In this document: positions 34,556 through 44,256 of the stretch, piece by piece
How positions within the stretch are numbered: the first letter of the stretch is position 1
Layout of the letters: the number at the start of each line of letters is the position of its first letter
Source: Opitutaceae bacterium
Lineage (GTDB): Bacteria; Verrucomicrobiota; Verrucomicrobiia; Opitutales; Opitutaceae
Length of the DNA: 56,427 nt
NCBI GenBank assembly: GCA_017994935.1
Contig: JAGOJU010000020.1
Coordinates: 1-56,427, forward strand
Reading direction: 5' to 3'
Translations under genes and position numbers: made by a program
The notes under the pieces: generated by a model
Database searches by the model: none
Told to the model about the DNA's origin: nothing
What the model saw: the letters and a program-made list of their open reading frames with translations, nothing else

Positions 34556-37246
34556 TCAGCGTTTTGCGATCAGCTCGAAAGCCTGGCCCCGGGCGATTGA
34601 CAGGAGCCCGTTCGCCGGGTTGCTGGAGAGTTTGAAACCCGCGCGTGTGAGGCTGGCGGTGTGGAGGTGGATCGCAGTCGTTGGTCTGCTGGTGGCGATC
34701 GGCGACAGCTTGAGGGTTGCGGTCTGTCCATCGGCGCTGACCGACAAGGTCAGGTTGACAACGCCGCCCGCGGTTGCCCAACCGGAGAGGCGATTGATCG
34801 CGCCGGCGTGCAGCCACTCCTCCGGGATGCTGCCGAGGAGGTGGATGTCCCCATCATGTTCATAGGCCATCATCGAACCCAGCAGGAGCGGCATCATTGC
34901 GGCGGCAAAACAGTGAGGCTGGTCGCCGGCGAGTTTGAGGGGTTTCCCCACGAGCGATTGTTCCTCGACCCAGGTTCCAAGTGGTGAGGCATGATTCGCC
35001 GCAGCGTAGAGAATGTCGGCGGCCTTGGTGTCGCGCCCGAGGATCAGGGCCTCCAGTCCGTAGAACATGCCCATGCCAGCCCAGTTTCCGCCGGGCATCC
35101 ATCCCATGCTGACGGGAAGGCCCTGTTCCTCCACGGTTTCGAGCAGCGCAAACGTACCCTTCACGAGTTCGTGATCCGCCGGCAGCCACCCGCCCCCGTT
35201 GATGTTGGCATCCATGAAGGCCCATTGGGTAAGCTGCGGGATCGGGTCGCTTCCCTTGAAACCCACGCGCACGGGCAGATAGAGATTGCCCTTCGCATCG
35301 CGTCGCTGGTCGCGCATGCGGTGACGTTCGAATGCAGCATGCAGTTCCGAGGCAAATTTTTCGAAGGAGGCGGCGTCAGCGTTGAAGCCGAGTGTCCTGG
35401 CCATGCGCAGGGCGGCCTGCAGTCCGGTGAGGGTGCAGTAAACCGAGGAGTATTCAGCACCGATGTCCAGTATGCCGCCGTCGCTGAAGCCCGGAGGAAA
35501 CATGCCTGTGTACGGCGCGTCGGGGAGAGCCAGAGTGGAGTCTCGCAGGGCGCGCAGTCCGTCGATGCCGCGCACAATCTGCGGCCATCTTGACCGCGCA
35601 TAGTCCCAGTTTCCGGAGATCTGAGCGTCGCGTTCGACGGCCCAGATCACCTCGGCGGTGGCCCGGTAGATCTTCTGCGGGTACAGTTCGTCGATGATGC
35701 CATCGGGGCGCTGGTGACTGAACAGTGCGTCGAAGGTCTGTCGCGCCGCGCGCGAATCGCCCAGCTGCGCGGCCAGCGTGGTCATGTACACGGCGTCGGC
35801 GGCCCAGAGTCCCCGGTAGAGCGTGAAGCTCGCATTGAACTGGGTTTTTCCGTCGATGGTCTCGCGTCCCTGATAGATTGTACGGATGGAAGCATCGAGC
35901 ATTGACTGGATGGCGGGGTCGGCGACCGTTATGTTTCCGAACGGAATGCCGAGTGCCTGCCAGCGTTCGCGGCTGAGGCGCATTGCTTCGTCGATATCGG
36001 TTTTTCGTGCCAGAAGGACATCTTCGGCGGTGCTGTTCCCGGAGTAGACACGGGCGAGGATCTCGCGCGTGCCGGGAGGAAATTCGAGGTTCCATCCCTG
36101 CGGGGTGCGGGTCCATCCGGTGGCCGCGGGTGTGGAATCGAGGAATGGGCGGTCGCCCTCCTTGACGAGTCCCTCGTCGGAGAGCTGCAGGATCCGCGCG
36201 GTGCGGATTGCCAGGAGAGGTTGCACCCCTTCGGTATAGGTGGCGTGAAGCAGGTCGACCCGTGGGGCCTGGTGACGCATTTCCGTGCCGCAAGCGATGC
36301 GAAGTTCGGCCCGGTCTTTTGTGGCGAGAGAACCCTCGAGCAATTCCTGTCGGCTCAATGCAATGCCGGCGGGGTAGACCGCGAGGGTGGCGAGGGTCGA
36401 GTTGGGATCGTGGCCCTGGGGCGCCACGATGCGGATGTCGAGCCATCCGTCGCGATTGGCATCGTTCGCGTTGAAGAGGAAGACCTGCGGCTGGTTGGTG
36501 GCGGCGTTAAGGACGAGATCGACAACCTGTGGAGGTGCGCCTTCGACCCGCATGTCGGCGATGCGCTGATTCAGCGTTCGTTTGTAGCTCTCGCAGAAGC
36601 CGAGCATGAGCGTCCGGGATTCGCCCTTGCCGATACGAATCCGGTAATGGATGGGCCGGTTGATTCCCCAGGCGACATTGCGGAATTCGGGTGAAAATCC
36701 TTCGCCAGGGTTGGCCCAGCCCGTGACACCGCCAATGCCGTCGAGCCGGCTCCAACTGCTGCCCTGACCGTTCGATGGCGAGGGCTTGGATGGAGGAAGT
36801 GAGAGCGTGGTGATCGTCACGCTGTTGTTGCCGCGTACCAGCCTCGATCGCACGACGGGGATCCGTGCATTGTCGGCGAAAGTCTGCCGATCAAGCGCAA
36901 ATGGCGTTCCGGTGGCGGTGGCCTCGATTGAAGTGAGCCCCTTCACGTAGGGGCCCGGGCCGAAATCGTAGAGCAACGCGCCGCGTTCGTTTGCCATGGG
37001 CTTGTGCCAGTCCTCGGGAATGCCGAGCGGCTGGTGCCAGGAGGGCAGCCCGTAGCGGAAATCGACCCGGCGGCCGGCGGGTCCCGCGAAAAGACCTGCG
37101 GCTGAGACCGCGACCAGCATTGCAGCCTGAGCGACACGTGATAAACGGGAAGAGGCGTATGCGATTGGAAAGGCGCAGGAATGGGATAACACGGTCGATG
37201 GGATTGTTATGGAATTGGCCATTTTTCGCGACGAGTGAGCAACCAT
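34556..37246 (-). CDS. secreted (alpha/alpha)6-barrel glycosidase-like protein
   Basis: An 896-residue protein with a probable signal sequence (about residues 30-55, AMLVAVSAAGLFAGPAG). The N-terminal half (~60-430) is beta-rich; residues ~470-800 form a six-hairpin toroid with TLYRGLWAADAVYM, HQRPDGIIDELYP, ILDIGAEYSSVYCTL, MGWMPGGNWAGMGMFYGLE. The arrangement resembles GH78, GH95, GH63 or glycogen-debranching-type enzymes, but I could not match a specific family. It likely degrades an oligosaccharide outside the inner membrane and sits at the edge of the sulfatase locus. Confidence 0.6.
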   Translation of the reverse strand: MVAHSSRKMANSITIPSTVLSHSCAFPIAYASSRLSRVAQAAMLVAVSAAGLFAGPAGRRVDFRYGLPSWHQPLGIPEDWHKPMANERGALLYDFGPGPYVKGLTSIEATATGTPFALDRQTFADNARIPVVRSRLVRGNNSVTITTLSLPPSKPSPSNGQGSSWSRLDGIGGVTGWANPGEGFSPEFRNVAWGINRPIHYRIRIGKGESRTLMLGFCESYKRTLNQRIADMRVEGAPPQVVDLVLNAATNQPQVFLFNANDANRDGWLDIRIVAPQGHDPNSTLATLAVYPAGIALSRQELLEGSLATKDRAELRIACGTEMRHQAPRVDLLHATYTEGVQPLLAIRTARILQLSDEGLVKEGDRPFLDSTPAATGWTRTPQGWNLEFPPGTREILARVYSGNSTAEDVLLARKTDIDEAMRLSRERWQALGIPFGNITVADPAIQSMLDASIRTIYQGRETIDGKTQFNASFTLYRGLWAADAVYMTTLAAQLGDSRAARQTFDALFSHQRPDGIIDELYPQKIYRATAEVIWAVERDAQISGNWDYARSRWPQIVRGIDGLRALRDSTLALPDAPYTGMFPPGFSDGGILDIGAEYSSVYCTLTGLQAALRMARTLGFNADAASFEKFASELHAAFERHRMRDQRRDAKGNLYLPVRVGFKGSDPIPQLTQWAFMDANINGGGWLPADHELVKGTFALLETVEEQGLPVSMGWMPGGNWAGMGMFYGLEALILGRDTKAADILYAAANHASPLGTWVEEQSLVGKPLKLAGDQPHCFAAAMMPLLLGSMMAYEHDGDIHLLGSIPEEWLHAGAINRLSGWATAGGVVNLTLSVSADGQTATLKLSPIATSRPTTAIHLHTASLTRAGFKLSSNPANGLLSIARGQAFELIAKR

Positions 37247-37432
37247 TCAAGCCAGGACCGTGTGCCGCGGTGGCTGGAGAGCTGAAATATGGAGCGAGGG
37301 GACCAGGCTCGAGGCGCGAACCATCATGGACGGCCGGATCACGATTGATCGACCGGCTCCAGGCCCGTTTGCTTTTGGGAACTTGTAGGGCGAGGTTGGC
37401 GTCATAGTCTCGAACCCGGACCTCTTCTTGCC

Positions 37433-38095
37433 ATGCTGCCATCGATTTCCTTCCCAAGCTTGCTGAGATTCATCGGTGTCATTGGCGTGGCGTTGCTGGC
37501 GGGTGCTGCTGTCAGGGCGCAATTCACCTTGGATGGCCCATTCACTGAATCGCTTGCGAGCGAGGAGCAGTCGGGTGCGGGACTGGCCAAACTCTCGGCA
37601 AAACAAATTGCAGAATTGAACGTGCAGATCACCAGGGAGCTCAAGCTTGCGCGACAAGGTGATGTCCGGGGTTTTTCCACTTCGTTTTCACAACGCCGCA
37701 CACCGGCGCAGCGCGAAGCTGCGGGCCTGAATCTTCTGACCGCGGCGGAATTGAAAGTGCTGGATGAGGTCATTGCCCGCACCATGGCGAGGCCCAGCCT
37801 GCCCGGAACCGTTGCACGGGTAACATCGATCGATTCGATTGAAACCACGCGGATCAAGCCGCAGGTGCATGGTGAAGTTTCCCTGACCTATGGCATGGCG
37901 AGTGGTGGCCGGAGCTTCTACGGCGGATCCATGGCCATGAGTGTTGAAGATCCTCAAACAGGCCTGTCCGCTGCCATCCAATACAGCCAGTTTCGAGGCG
38001 ACGGCCTGTTATTTGGCGGTGGGTTGGGCTGGGGCGGCAGTGGTTCGTATCGGTACACCGGCGGTAACCGGAATGCCCGTCCGCCCTTGCGTTGA
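37433..38095 (+). CDS. unrecognised secreted protein
   Basis: Not recognised. 220 residues with a signal peptide (about 1-29, IGVIGVALLAGAAVRAQ). Residues 50-125 are helical and Ala/Lys-rich (LSAKQIAELNVQITRELKLA; AELKVLDEVIARTMARP). Residues 140-215 are Gly/Ser/Tyr-rich with strands (GEVSLTYGMASGGRSFYGG; LLFGGGLGWGGSGSYRY), as in small beta-barrel or surface proteins. It lies divergent from the glycosidase and convergent with the LacI-type gene. Confidence 0.6.
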   Translation: MLPSISFPSLLRFIGVIGVALLAGAAVRAQFTLDGPFTESLASEEQSGAGLAKLSAKQIAELNVQITRELKLARQGDVRGFSTSFSQRRTPAQREAAGLNLLTAAELKVLDEVIARTMARPSLPGTVARVTSIDSIETTRIKPQVHGEVSLTYGMASGGRSFYGGSMAMSVEDPQTGLSAAIQYSQFRGDGLLFGGGLGWGGSGSYRYTGGNRNARPPLR

Positions 38096-38202
38096 GATGG
38101 AGGGTCTCCAGAGGAAAGATCGGGTGGCTTGAGGACCGGGATACTGTCCACTGGCTTGAGAATCGTGGTTCAACCGCGGCGTGGAGATTTCCTCTGATAT
38201 CC

Positions 38203-39249
38203 TCAGGAGAAAGCAGACCCCGCCCGACTGATGGCCCTGTGACAGGCGGTACTGCCTGGGTTCCATGTCGTGCCGACCAGTAGTGTCACCGGAGCCGTGG
38301 GTGAGTCGGTTTCAGTGCGGTAGAGATCCGCCACCAGCAGGTCCACGGCGCGGCGGCCCACCTGAAGGGAATTTTGGTGAATGCCCGTCAACGTAGTATC
38401 GTCATCGACCATGGTATGGGCGATTGGGAAGCCGGTGTGATTTTCCGCCATCCAGCGGGTGACCTTCCGATCCTGGGAGATGAGGACATCCGGTGACGAC
38501 TTTTCGAGCCAGCGTTCCAACTGGGGTGCGTCAGCGGGTTTCGTCACTGGGAGGTCGAGATCGGGGAAGAGTTTCGCGCGTTCGGCGAGGTAGCCGCCCT
38601 CCCATAACTTGCCCACATGAGTCACCCCGGTGGGGGCCACCCTGGGACCTTCCGAACGCAGCACCAGCCCGGGCCTTCGGTATCCGAGCGCGGAAAGCTC
38701 TGTCAGTGCCTGGCCCATGGCCGAAAAATGGTCGATCGAGACACGGTTGATCTGGGCCGGCTTGAACTTGTAACCGAGCCCAACCACCAGGAATTTCTGG
38801 GGAAGCAGGTCCAGGTTCACCGACACGTCCAGGATCGGCAGCGTCAGCACGCCGCGGATGTTGCGAGTTTCGAGGATGCCCGCGAGACGGTCGCAGCTGA
38901 GCCTGCGGGCCTGTACCACAAACACATCGACCTGATATCCCAGATCCTCGGCACGACGCCGGGCGCCTTCGTGGTAGAGACGGCATGCGAGATTCTCCTG
39001 CCACTCCGCGCCCGTGGCTACCATCGCGAGCGTCGGCCTGTACTCGGTCCTGGTCATGCCCTTCCGGTACGAGTACAGCGCATTGAGCATCGGATCCGGC
39101 CTGTAGCCGTATTTTTCTGCGAGCTGCTGGATCCGATGGCGCGTTGCCTCCGGGATGGAGGGCTGGCTGCGCAGGGCACGCGAAACCGTCGAAACGCTCA
39201 CTCCCGCGGCCTTCGCCAGCTGATTCATGCTCGTTCGAGGAACCGGCAT
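38203..39249 (-). CDS. LacI-family transcriptional regulator of the sulfatase locus
   Basis: A 348-residue regulator. The ATG at 39249 gives MPVPRTSMNQLAKAAGVSVS; the longer frame overlaps the divergent region. The HTH is NQLAKAAGVSVSTVSRALRS with the hinge GYRPDPMLNALYSYR. The sensor domain has the PBP-like fold and the C-terminal DLLVADLYRTETDSP...GTTWNPGST pattern. It is divergent from sulfatase 1, with 67 bp between them, and likely controls the sulfatase and ROK genes in response to a sugar. Confidence 0.85.
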   Translation of the reverse strand: MPVPRTSMNQLAKAAGVSVSTVSRALRSQPSIPEATRHRIQQLAEKYGYRPDPMLNALYSYRKGMTRTEYRPTLAMVATGAEWQENLACRLYHEGARRRAEDLGYQVDVFVVQARRLSCDRLAGILETRNIRGVLTLPILDVSVNLDLLPQKFLVVGLGYKFKPAQINRVSIDHFSAMGQALTELSALGYRRPGLVLRSEGPRVAPTGVTHVGKLWEGGYLAERAKLFPDLDLPVTKPADAPQLERWLEKSSPDVLISQDRKVTRWMAENHTGFPIAHTMVDDDTTLTGIHQNSLQVGRRAVDLLVADLYRTETDSPTAPVTLLVGTTWNPGSTACHRAISRAGSAFS

Positions 39250-39273
39250 GCAATACTTTGCACAAAAGGTCCC

Positions 39274-39289
39274 TCGTTTTTTCAAACGA
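39274..39289. promoter_or_regulatory. possible LacI-type operator
   Basis: Inverted repeat TCGTTT-TTTC-AAACGA lies in the divergent 39250-39316 gap between the LacI-type gene and sulfatase 1. Six-base arms around a 4-base centre are compatible with a LacI-family site, but the usual central CG is lacking. Confidence 0.35.
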
Positions 39290-39316
39290 ATTCCGGACGC
39301 TTGAGGAATCTTCGTC

Positions 39317-40846
39317 ATGGCGCTGTTTCCCTTCCCCGTCCTCGATCGCAGGGGCGATCGTGCCTTCAGTCGCATGGCACTTCTGGCGGTGCTTGGCTTG
39401 ACCCTGGCCGCAGGTGTTGCTCGAGCTGAGACCCCAAGGCCGGCTGACGTGCAGCAGGGCCGTCCGAACATCCTGCTGCTCCTCGCAGACAACTGGGCGG
39501 CGCCGCACAGTTCGTTTGCAGGAGATCGTACGGTCCAGACACCGCATTTCGACCGTCTGGCGCGGGAAGGGATGTATTTTGAAAACGCCTTTTGTCCCGT
39601 GCCCTCGTGCTCGCCGACGCGCGCGAGCATGCTGGCCGGACGCTACGCGCATCAGCTCGGCGAGGCGGTTAACCTGTGGAGCGCTTTTCCCCCGGAACAT
39701 CCCCTGCTCACGGATCTGCTGCGCCGCGCCGGTTATGTCACGGCGTATTCCGGCAAGGGCTGGGCGCCTGGAAACTATGTTGTCGGCGGCTGGGCGGAGA
39801 ATCCGGTTGGACATCGGTATGCCGACTTCGCCGGCTTTCTGGAAAAGACATCGCGCGAGCAGCCTTTTTTCTTCTGGGTTGGAAATCTCGATACGGCCAT
39901 CGGCCAATGGGACTACCGTCCGGAGGCTGCGAAGGGGCTTGATGTCGCATCCGTCCATGTGCCCGGGCATCTGCCGGACACTCCCGAGGTGAGGGCGGCG
40001 CTGCTCGCCTATTACAATGGGGTGCGACGCTTCGATCGCGCGGTGGGGGAGGCGATGGCTGCCCTGGAGAGGCATGGTCTCGCGGAAAATACGATCGTTG
40101 TCTGCTGCGGAGACAACGGATGGCAGATCCCGCGAGGTCTGGCCAACTGTTATGACGACGGCCTCAAGGTACCGATGGTTTTCTGGGGAAAATCGATTGC
40201 CGGGCGGCAGCGGGAGAGTGCGTTTGTCAGCCTCGGCGAATTCGCACCCACGTTGCTTGAACTGGTTGGACTGCCTGTTCCCGTGTCGATGACGTGCCCT
40301 GGTTTTGCCGGTCTCGTCCGGGGGTCGCGGGCATCGGCAGGCAGGGACGCGGTGTTCGTCGAGCGCGAGCGCCACGCCAATGTGCGGGCGGGGGACCTCG
40401 GTTATCCGATTCGAGGAATACGCACGCGGGACCACCTGCTGCTGCTCAATCTTAGACCCGACCGCTGGCCTGCGGGAGATCCCGTGAAACACCAGTCGGT
40501 CGGGCCGTATGGCGACATCGACAACAGTCCCATCAAGTCGCTTCTCATGCAGAGGCAGGACGATCCCGCCATGCAGCGATACTTTGGGCTTTCATTCGCG
40601 CACCGGCCCGCCGTCGAGCTGTATGACTTGCGCAAGGATCCGGAGCAGCTGGTCAACGTGGCCGGACGGCCCGAGAATGCCGCGGTCGTCGCATCGCTGC
40701 GGCAACGCGTGGTCGACTGGATGCGTACCACTCAGGACCCACGCATGGATCCGGCGGACAACAGCATCGACGGGTTTCGCTATTATGGCGATGTCAACAC
40801 GTGGGACAGGGACAATTTCGATGGAGCGCACCTGTTCAAGCACTGA
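39317..40846 (+). CDS. sulfatase 1, SGSH-like (S1 family)
   Basis: A 509-residue secreted protein (signal about residues 20-37, LLAVLGLTLAAGVARA). The sulfatase core starts RPNILLLLADNW and has the formylglycine site SCSPTRASMLAGR. The DNG motif is in VVCCGDNGWQIPRG. End pattern ELYDLRKDPEQLVNVAG. Order and spacing resemble human N-sulfoglucosamine sulfohydrolase, including YPIRGIRTRDHLLLLNL and DPRMDPAD. Yet both His of the sulfatase active site seem replaced: the GKxH position is GKGW, and the HDPH position is NLDT. The Cys needs an anaerobic or FGE-type maturase, not seen here. Confidence 0.8.
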   Translation: MALFPFPVLDRRGDRAFSRMALLAVLGLTLAAGVARAETPRPADVQQGRPNILLLLADNWAAPHSSFAGDRTVQTPHFDRLAREGMYFENAFCPVPSCSPTRASMLAGRYAHQLGEAVNLWSAFPPEHPLLTDLLRRAGYVTAYSGKGWAPGNYVVGGWAENPVGHRYADFAGFLEKTSREQPFFFWVGNLDTAIGQWDYRPEAAKGLDVASVHVPGHLPDTPEVRAALLAYYNGVRRFDRAVGEAMAALERHGLAENTIVVCCGDNGWQIPRGLANCYDDGLKVPMVFWGKSIAGRQRESAFVSLGEFAPTLLELVGLPVPVSMTCPGFAGLVRGSRASAGRDAVFVERERHANVRAGDLGYPIRGIRTRDHLLLLNLRPDRWPAGDPVKHQSVGPYGDIDNSPIKSLLMQRQDDPAMQRYFGLSFAHRPAVELYDLRKDPEQLVNVAGRPENAAVVASLRQRVVDWMRTTQDPRMDPADNSIDGFRYYGDVNTWDRDNFDGAHLFKH

Positions 40847-41069
40847 CGGGCGCGTGTCCGTGCCATGCGACTCCCATCGCGAACGTCGGCAACCTTGCAC
40901 ATGAGTGCGCTGACTTGGGGCGTTGGTCCGTCGGGAGGAGATCGCGACACCGTGACTGGCGGGCAAGGAAACATGGCCTGCGATGTCAGGTTCGGGTGCG
41001 ATTGCACGGTGTGAGTTTCGCGGAAAAGAAAACAGAAACATTCTTCCAACAATGGGATCCCGGGTCGGC

Positions 41070-41837
41070 ATGGATTCATTCATCGGCATCGATATCGGAG
41101 TGTCCTCCCTGAAGGCGGCGCCCGTCGATCCGTTGAGCGGACGACTTCTTGGCGGCATTCGTTCGATGCCCACGCCGCGACCGCTCGCGAGGGCGCAGCT
41201 GGTGACCGCGATTGCGGATCTTGCGCGGAGCTTTGGCCGCGCCTCGGCGATCGGGATCGGATTTCCCTGTGTCGTTCAGAAAGGGCGAATCATCACCTCG
41301 GACAATCTGCATCGCGAGACGGCCGGAATTGACACGCCCATGCTGACGCGTGCAACCGGATTACCCGTCGTCCTATTGAATGATGCGGAAGCGGCCGCGC
41401 GGGCCGAGATGCAGTTTGGCGCCGGCCGCGGACGGACCGAGAAGACGCTTGTCCTGACGTTTGGCACGGGCATCGGATCCGCAGTGGCACACGATGGCGT
41501 GGTGATTCCCTGTGAGTTCGGCGGCCTGCCCTTGCACGGAGACCGGGCGGAGCGTTATGCGTCGGCTGCCTGTCGCAGCATCGACCATCTCACTTGGGCG
41601 GAGTGGGGGGCGCGAGTCGGTGAATTCCTCGAACTCGTGGAAGGCATTGCGTGGCCGGAGTTGATCATCATTGGAGGAGGCGTTGCTGCACAGCACGACA
41701 GGTTCTTTCAACAGCTTCATTCCCGGGCCGAACTGGTTCCGGCAGCGCTGAGAAACAATGCGGGTATCGTCGGTGCCGCAATCCTGGCCACCGGACTGCT
41801 GTCTGGCAATCAGTCGAGTTTTGGAGGCTTGCCGTAG
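41070..41837 (+). CDS. ROK-family polyphosphate glucokinase-like kinase 2
   Basis: A 255-residue paralogue of the kinase at 3478-4224. N-terminal phosphate loop FIGIDIGVSSLKAAPVD, Asp in LLNDAEAAARAEMQFGAG, TFGTGIGSAVAHD loop, EFGGLPLHGD, and IIIGGGV near the end. The start is ambiguous: 41070 (MDSFIGID) or 41052. Its place between the two sulfatases suggests it phosphorylates a sugar released from a sulfated glycan. The 3' end overlaps the convergent sulfatase 2 by 28 bp. Confidence 0.75.
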   Translation: MDSFIGIDIGVSSLKAAPVDPLSGRLLGGIRSMPTPRPLARAQLVTAIADLARSFGRASAIGIGFPCVVQKGRIITSDNLHRETAGIDTPMLTRATGLPVVLLNDAEAAARAEMQFGAGRGRTEKTLVLTFGTGIGSAVAHDGVVIPCEFGGLPLHGDRAERYASAACRSIDHLTWAEWGARVGEFLELVEGIAWPELIIIGGGVAAQHDRFFQQLHSRAELVPAALRNNAGIVGAAILATGLLSGNQSSFGGLP

Positions 41838-43297
41838 TAGGGGAAAAAATCCCACGCGTCGTTCGCGGGATCTGTGCGCGGATCGTCGGTGTCACTCATC
41901 CATCGGTCCAGGCTCCGCCTGAGTTCCTCCAGATTCCGTTTGTAACCGGGCTGTCCTGCGATGTTCGTGAGCTGGTGCGGATCCTTTGAAAGGTCGTAGA
42001 GTTCCTCCGCGGGGCGCTTGCCGAAAATGAGCGAAATGTAGCGTGCAAAGGCCGGGTCCTTGACGTGACGGAGCAGGAAGTCCTTGGTGAGTGTCGTGTC
42101 GACATCGCCATAGGGTCGGCCGTGAACGAAGAGCACGTCGGGATCACCGGCGGGCCAGCGGTCGGGACGGAGATTTCGAACATAGAGGAAGTCCCGAGTG
42201 CGAATCGCGCGCATGGGGTAGCTCAGGTTGTTCCGACGGACGTTCGCATGGCGTTCGCGCTCGATAAAGGCGGCAGCGCGGGGAGTCGGATCGGGGAGAC
42301 CGAGCAGCAGGTTGCGGAAACTGTGCAGGGTCATCGTCGATGGTGGGCGCAGGCCCGCGAGTTCGAGGAGAGTGGGTCCGATTTCGGCGACATTGATGAA
42401 CTCCTCCACTCTTCGTCCCGGTTGGAGGTGTCTGCCCCATCGTATCGCCAGCGGCACGCGTGAGCCGGCGTCGTAACAGTTCGCAAGGCCACGCGGCATC
42501 TGCCAGCCGTTGTCGCTCGTGTAGATGACGACGGTGTTTTCAAGCTGTCCCGATTTTTCCAGTGCAGCGATCGCCTTGGCGGCTGCCTCATCCATCGACA
42601 TCACACCGCCGTAGTAGTTGAGCAGATCCTTGCGGGTCTCAGGCGTGTCCGGCAACTCAGGGGGCACGGCAATCTTCGAAGCATCCAGGACTGACTCCGC
42701 CTTTTCGAGGAAGGGCAGACGCCCGCCTTTCGTCGCTGTGTCAGTGTTGCCGAGCCAGAAGAAGAAAGGCCTGCCGGAGGCCAGCCCTGCATGAAACTCC
42801 TCGAAGCTGGCAAATTTCGGACCGACTGGATTCTCGGTCCATCCTGAGGTCTCGTGATTGCCCGGTCCCCAGGGCTTGCCGCTGTAGCCGATCTGATAAC
42901 CAGCCTGCTCCAGAAGTTCGGTTATGACGGGGGTATCTCGTGGAAACGCACTCCAGAGGCTGGCCCGCTCGCCCAGCTGATGCGCGATCCGGCCCGTGAG
43001 CAGGCATGCTCGTGTGGGTGAGCAGGACGGCACGGGATTGAAGGTGTTTGAAAACACCACGCCCTCGTGTGCAATGCGATCAAACGCCGGCGTGCGGGCC
43101 ATGGGGTCGCCGAGAATCCCCGCATGCGGCCACGCCCAGTTGTCTGCGAGAATCAGCAGGAGATTGGGACGTTTCCCGGGTGCGGCCGTGACCAGTGAGG
43201 TGGCGCCCAACAGGATGCAAAAGCCGCGAATCCCGCGATACCGCAGGATTGAGGGTGCCCCCCGGATCAGCTTTCGGAGAAAGTCGATGAGCAACAT
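41810..43297 (-). CDS. sulfatase 2, SGSH-like
   Basis: A 495-residue secreted protein from ATG 43297. The N-terminal hydrophobic stretch includes FCILLGATSLVTAAPG. Core RPNLLLILADNW, formylglycine site SCSPTRACLLTGR, IYTSDNGWQMPRGLANCY, LSYPMRAIRTRDFLYVRNL, and ELYDLSKDPHQLTNIAG. As in sulfatase 1, the GKxH site is GKPW and the HDPH site is NTDT. The two proteins share the same unusual substitutions, so they form one subfamily. It is followed by the polysaccharide lyase in the same direction (11-bp gap), so a joint transcript from the TonB gene is likely. Confidence 0.8.
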   Translation of the reverse strand: MLLIDFLRKLIRGAPSILRYRGIRGFCILLGATSLVTAAPGKRPNLLLILADNWAWPHAGILGDPMARTPAFDRIAHEGVVFSNTFNPVPSCSPTRACLLTGRIAHQLGERASLWSAFPRDTPVITELLEQAGYQIGYSGKPWGPGNHETSGWTENPVGPKFASFEEFHAGLASGRPFFFWLGNTDTATKGGRLPFLEKAESVLDASKIAVPPELPDTPETRKDLLNYYGGVMSMDEAAAKAIAALEKSGQLENTVVIYTSDNGWQMPRGLANCYDAGSRVPLAIRWGRHLQPGRRVEEFINVAEIGPTLLELAGLRPPSTMTLHSFRNLLLGLPDPTPRAAAFIERERHANVRRNNLSYPMRAIRTRDFLYVRNLRPDRWPAGDPDVLFVHGRPYGDVDTTLTKDFLLRHVKDPAFARYISLIFGKRPAEELYDLSKDPHQLTNIAGQPGYKRNLEELRRSLDRWMSDTDDPRTDPANDAWDFFPYYGKPPKLD

Positions 43298-43308
43298 GGG
43301 AGCAGGGG

Positions 43309-44232
43309 TCACCTGATCTTGGCGGGCGCGGGAGATGGAGGCGCGATGTCCTCGTACCGGGCACGTTCGCCGCCGATCTTCACGTCGGCCACGTAGAGGA
43401 CTCTTTTCTTCACCGTGCCGGATGAGCGCTCGAACGCATCCTTCCGGTCGGAAGTCTTCAGGTTCCATGTGGGATGGTAGATGCCGGTCTTGAAATAGGG
43501 TGAATAGGCGATTCCGATGGTGGTATAGATGTTGGCACCCCTTCTTTCGTAGACGAGCGATCCATCCTTCCAAATCTTCAGGAAACCATCGTCACCGGCC
43601 GACCACCTTGCGTGCACGACGAAGGACACCCATGAACCTGGACTCAGCGGGTCTGTGAGTGCAGTGGAGGTGCGGGTGGGGCCGGTTTGTGCGGCTCCGT
43701 AGTTTTGTTTGATCCACCATTTGTCGCCGCCGATCGAGATGGAAAGATTGGGAAACGTGGATCGCCAGTTGCCGGGAATTGCGTGCCACTGCATGACAAT
43801 GTCGTCCCCCTTGCCGTCATCGATCACCCAGTCGGCCGGGATAAAGAGGCGTTCGCCATACCAACGCTCTGTGACACCCGTCTCATGCGGCAACGCCAGT
43901 TCCGAGCGGAAGGAGTTGGGCGCGCGCGGCACGGCAAACTTCGCGGCCCTGCGTCCGGCGTCGAGGCCTGGGGCATCGACAACCGCGATGCGATCGACAG
44001 GAGGGGAGGAAATGCCGTAGTCGGCATTCACCGAAAATTTCCAGCGTCCGAATTTTCCCGACTTGAAGTCATCCTGAAACAGGATCGGGCTTCCGGAAGC
44101 GAATACCTCCGATGCGGTGTAGGAGTGCTCCTTCGACGGGGCGGCGGAAAGTCGTGACAGGGCCACTCCCGCGATGAGGAGGAGACGTCCTGCAATGCCT
44201 GCGGTGAAGTGCGGGTGTGGATGCTTTTGCAT
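43309..44232 (-). CDS. polysaccharide lyase (heparin-lyase-I-like, PF14099 type)
   Basis: A 307-residue protein. Its N-terminus has a signal-like hydrophobic stretch (GRLLLIAGVALSRLSA). The jelly-roll pattern includes FQDDFKSGKFGRWKF, RSELALPHETGVTERWYGE, DIVMQWHAIPGNW, KQNYGAAQTGP, SWVSFVVHARWSAGDDGFLK, and YFKTGIYHPTW. These match the polysaccharide lyase superfamily that includes PL13/PL20-like enzymes acting on uronic-acid glycans. The substrate is not certain; it fits a sulfated or uronic-acid polymer. It is between sulfatase 2 and the HGSNAT-like gene in one direction. Confidence 0.7.
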   Translation of the reverse strand: MQKHPHPHFTAGIAGRLLLIAGVALSRLSAAPSKEHSYTASEVFASGSPILFQDDFKSGKFGRWKFSVNADYGISSPPVDRIAVVDAPGLDAGRRAAKFAVPRAPNSFRSELALPHETGVTERWYGERLFIPADWVIDDGKGDDIVMQWHAIPGNWRSTFPNLSISIGGDKWWIKQNYGAAQTGPTRTSTALTDPLSPGSWVSFVVHARWSAGDDGFLKIWKDGSLVYERRGANIYTTIGIAYSPYFKTGIYHPTWNLKTSDRKDAFERSSGTVKKRVLYVADVKIGGERARYEDIAPPSPAPAKIR

Positions 44233-44256
44233 GCGATGGTGGGAAAAGGGGGTGGC

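Noticed and set aside
38531..40492. A 653-codon open frame on the minus strand
   Set aside because: It is antisense to sulfatase 1 and out of frame with the LacI gene.
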